Origin: Anaerolineae bacterium
Lineage (GTDB): Bacteria; Chloroflexota; Anaerolineae; J102
Reading direction: 5' to 3'
Assembly: GCA_026985975.1 (NCBI GenBank)
Contig: JALSPL010000164.1
Location: forward strand, 1-14,529
Length of the DNA stretch: 14,529 bases
Position numbers and translations under genes: made by a program. How positions within the stretch are numbered: the first letter of the stretch is position 1; each line of letters starts with the position of its first letter. Under the pieces are notes generated by a model. The model was not told the DNA's origin. It was given only the letters and a program-made list of their open reading frames with translations, and made no database searches. Below are positions 13,541 to 14,529 of this stretch, piece after piece.

Positions 13541-13563
13541 GAATGAAGAAACATCCCGCCGCG

Positions 13564-13657
13564 CCTTTCCGGGGGGTGGGAGATGCCTGTCGGAAAAACT
13601 CCACACACACATAACGACAGGTTGCCCCAACGCCCTCTTCTCCCACCTCCCGAAAGG
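13564..13657 (+). promoter_or_regulatory. Long hairpin upstream of the cytochrome b gene
   Basis: Left arm 13564-13583 pairs with right arm 13639-13657: 18 Watson-Crick pairs, one G-U (13574/13648) and one bulged C (13570). An inner pair, CCTGTCG at 13586-13592 with CGACAGG at 13615-13621, adds a second stem. The right arm includes AAAGG at 13653-13657, the best ribosome-binding sequence before ATG-13669, so the fold could limit translation. No T-run follows, so a simple terminator is unlikely. Confidence 0.7.
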
Positions 13658-13668
13658 TTAGAGTCTAC

Positions 13669-14529
13669 ATGAATTTTCGCAAAAGCCTGCGCTGGCGCCA
13701 GCGTCAAAGCATTTTCTACGCCCTCCATCCCCCGCAATTGCCGGCCGAAACCTTGCAGCTGCGCTACACCTGGGGCCTGGGGGGCGTTAGCGTCCTGGCG
13801 CTGGTGGTGACCGCCCTCAGCGGCGTCTTGCTGGCTTTTTATTACACCCCCACGCCCGAACAGGCCCATGCTTCGCTAACCCTGGTGGAAGACCTGGCGT
13901 TTTGGGGCGGTTGGCTGCGGGCGTTGCACTATTGGGCGGGACAATTGCTGTTGGTCGCGGCCACGCTGCATCTGGCCAGGGTGCTCTTCACCGGCGCTTT
14001 GCAGGCGCCGCGGCGTTTCAATTGGCTGGTGGGCGCGGGCCTGCTTCTGCTCATCTTGCTGTGGGATTTCAGCGGCTACGCCCTGCGCTGGGATGCCCAG
14101 ACCTACTGGGCCTTGCAGGTGGGCGCAGAGCTGGTGCGCGCCATCCCGGGCGTGGGGCACCAGCTTTATCTGCTGCTGATGGGGGATGTGCGTCTGGGCG
14201 CGCCCGCTCTTTTGCGCTTTTACGCCTGGCATGTGCTGGGTTTCAGCCTGCTGGCCGGATTTGGCGTGGTGTATCATCTTTTTCGCCTGCGGGTGGATGG
14301 CGGCTTATCCCGCCCCCCAAAACAGGCGCCTGGCCCGCGACGTTTTGTTCCCAAGGAGCGGCTTTTCGAGCGAGAGATCGTAGCGGGATTATTGATCCTG
14401 GCTGCGCTTTTTCTGCTGGCGTTGCTCGCGCCCGCGCCCCTGGAGCCGCCCGCAGATGTGACTGCGCCGCCCGAGGTGGTGCGGGCCCCCTGGTTCTTCC
14501 TGTGGGTGCAAACGCTGTTGCGCTGGCTG
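13669..14529 (+). CDS. Cytochrome b6/subunit IV-like protein (3' end outside window)
   Basis: The frame is open from ATG-13669 to the last base, giving 287 residues. This is a di-haem cytochrome b of the bc/b6f superfamily. Haem ligands are His87 and His101 (H-x13-H) and His188 and His203 (H-x14-H, the cytochrome b6 spacing). SGYALRWDAQTYWA at 135-148 matches the GYxLPWDQ segment with Arg in place of Pro. After four helices a fifth (about 237-254) leads to PPEVVRAPWFFLWVQ, which aligns with the PEWYFL region of subunit IV, so b6 and subunit IV appear fused. The Glu of PEWY is replaced (APWF), as in some menaquinone-linked relatives. It should exchange electrons between menaquinone and the neighbouring cytochromes. 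No Rieske gene is visible in the window. Confidence 0.88.
   Translation, partial: MNFRKSLRWRQRQSIFYALHPPQLPAETLQLRYTWGLGGVSVLALVVTALSGVLLAFYYTPTPEQAHASLTLVEDLAFWGGWLRALHYWAGQLLLVAATLHLARVLFTGALQAPRRFNWLVGAGLLLLILLWDFSGYALRWDAQTYWALQVGAELVRAIPGVGHQLYLLLMGDVRLGAPALLRFYAWHVLGFSLLAGFGVVYHLFRLRVDGGLSRPPKQAPGPRRFVPKERLFEREIVAGLLILAALFLLALLAPAPLEPPADVTAPPEVVRAPWFFLWVQTLLRWL

Overview
The window reads as one chromosomal segment of an anaerobic or facultatively anaerobic, respiring bacterium. I infer a Chloroflexota-like organism (Anaerolineae/Ardenticatenia type). The pointers are Thr-Pro-rich linkers in cytochrome lipoproteins, an N-terminal domain of a type I associate with this phylum, and the mix of NrfD, YeeE and cytochrome b genes. 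No marker gene proves the lineage.

Layout. (1) 1-3442, plus strand, visibly less GC-rich: the 3' part of a DnaB/RecA-fold ATPase gene, an unknown five-helix membrane protein, a short CpaA/TadV-type prepilin peptidase and a DUF192 protein. (2) 3424-3599: a small repeat element with CGCAAAG octamers, flanked by exact 19-bp direct repeats. (3) 3636-4928, minus strand: a cobalamin-domain radical SAM protein. (4) 4929-5644: a gene-free regulatory stretch with an inverted-repeat element, a cluster of TGCAT/ATGCA motifs, a 16-bp Crp/Fnr-like palindrome placed correctly for a class II promoter, and a second inverted repeat at the predicted transcription start. (5) 5645-14529, plus strand: a long operon running off the window. 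Its order is an ArsR-family regulator, a trihaem membrane-anchored cytochrome c, two half-size YeeE/YedE transporter subunits, a Tat-exported molybdopterin catalytic subunit (PhsA/PsrA type), a four-cluster ferredoxin subunit, an NrfD/PsrC quinone subunit, two paralogous dihaem lipoprotein cytochromes and a cytochrome b6/subunit IV-like protein.

The main discovery is in the second YeeE/YedE gene. Its frame is interrupted by one TGA at 7924-7926, exactly where the family has the Cys of its conserved (C)PGT motif, and it then continues as normal family sequence to 8205. A strong hairpin follows. Its GGU loop is 18 nt after the UGA, the same register I recall for the E. coli fdhF SECIS. I therefore read the gene as a selenoprotein: a sulfur-oxyanion transporter with selenocysteine in its substrate conduit. 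A standard gene caller would split it into two hypothetical fragments.

How the parts may work together (inference): the YeeE pair moves thiosulfate or a related sulfur (or selenium) species across the membrane. The PsrABC-like complex reduces or oxidises a sulfur compound at the outer face and exchanges electrons with menaquinone. The cytochromes c and the Rieske-less cytochrome b give a second route between quinone and haem carriers. The Fnr-like box and ArsR protein suggest control by oxygen or redox state plus a sulfur or metalloid signal.
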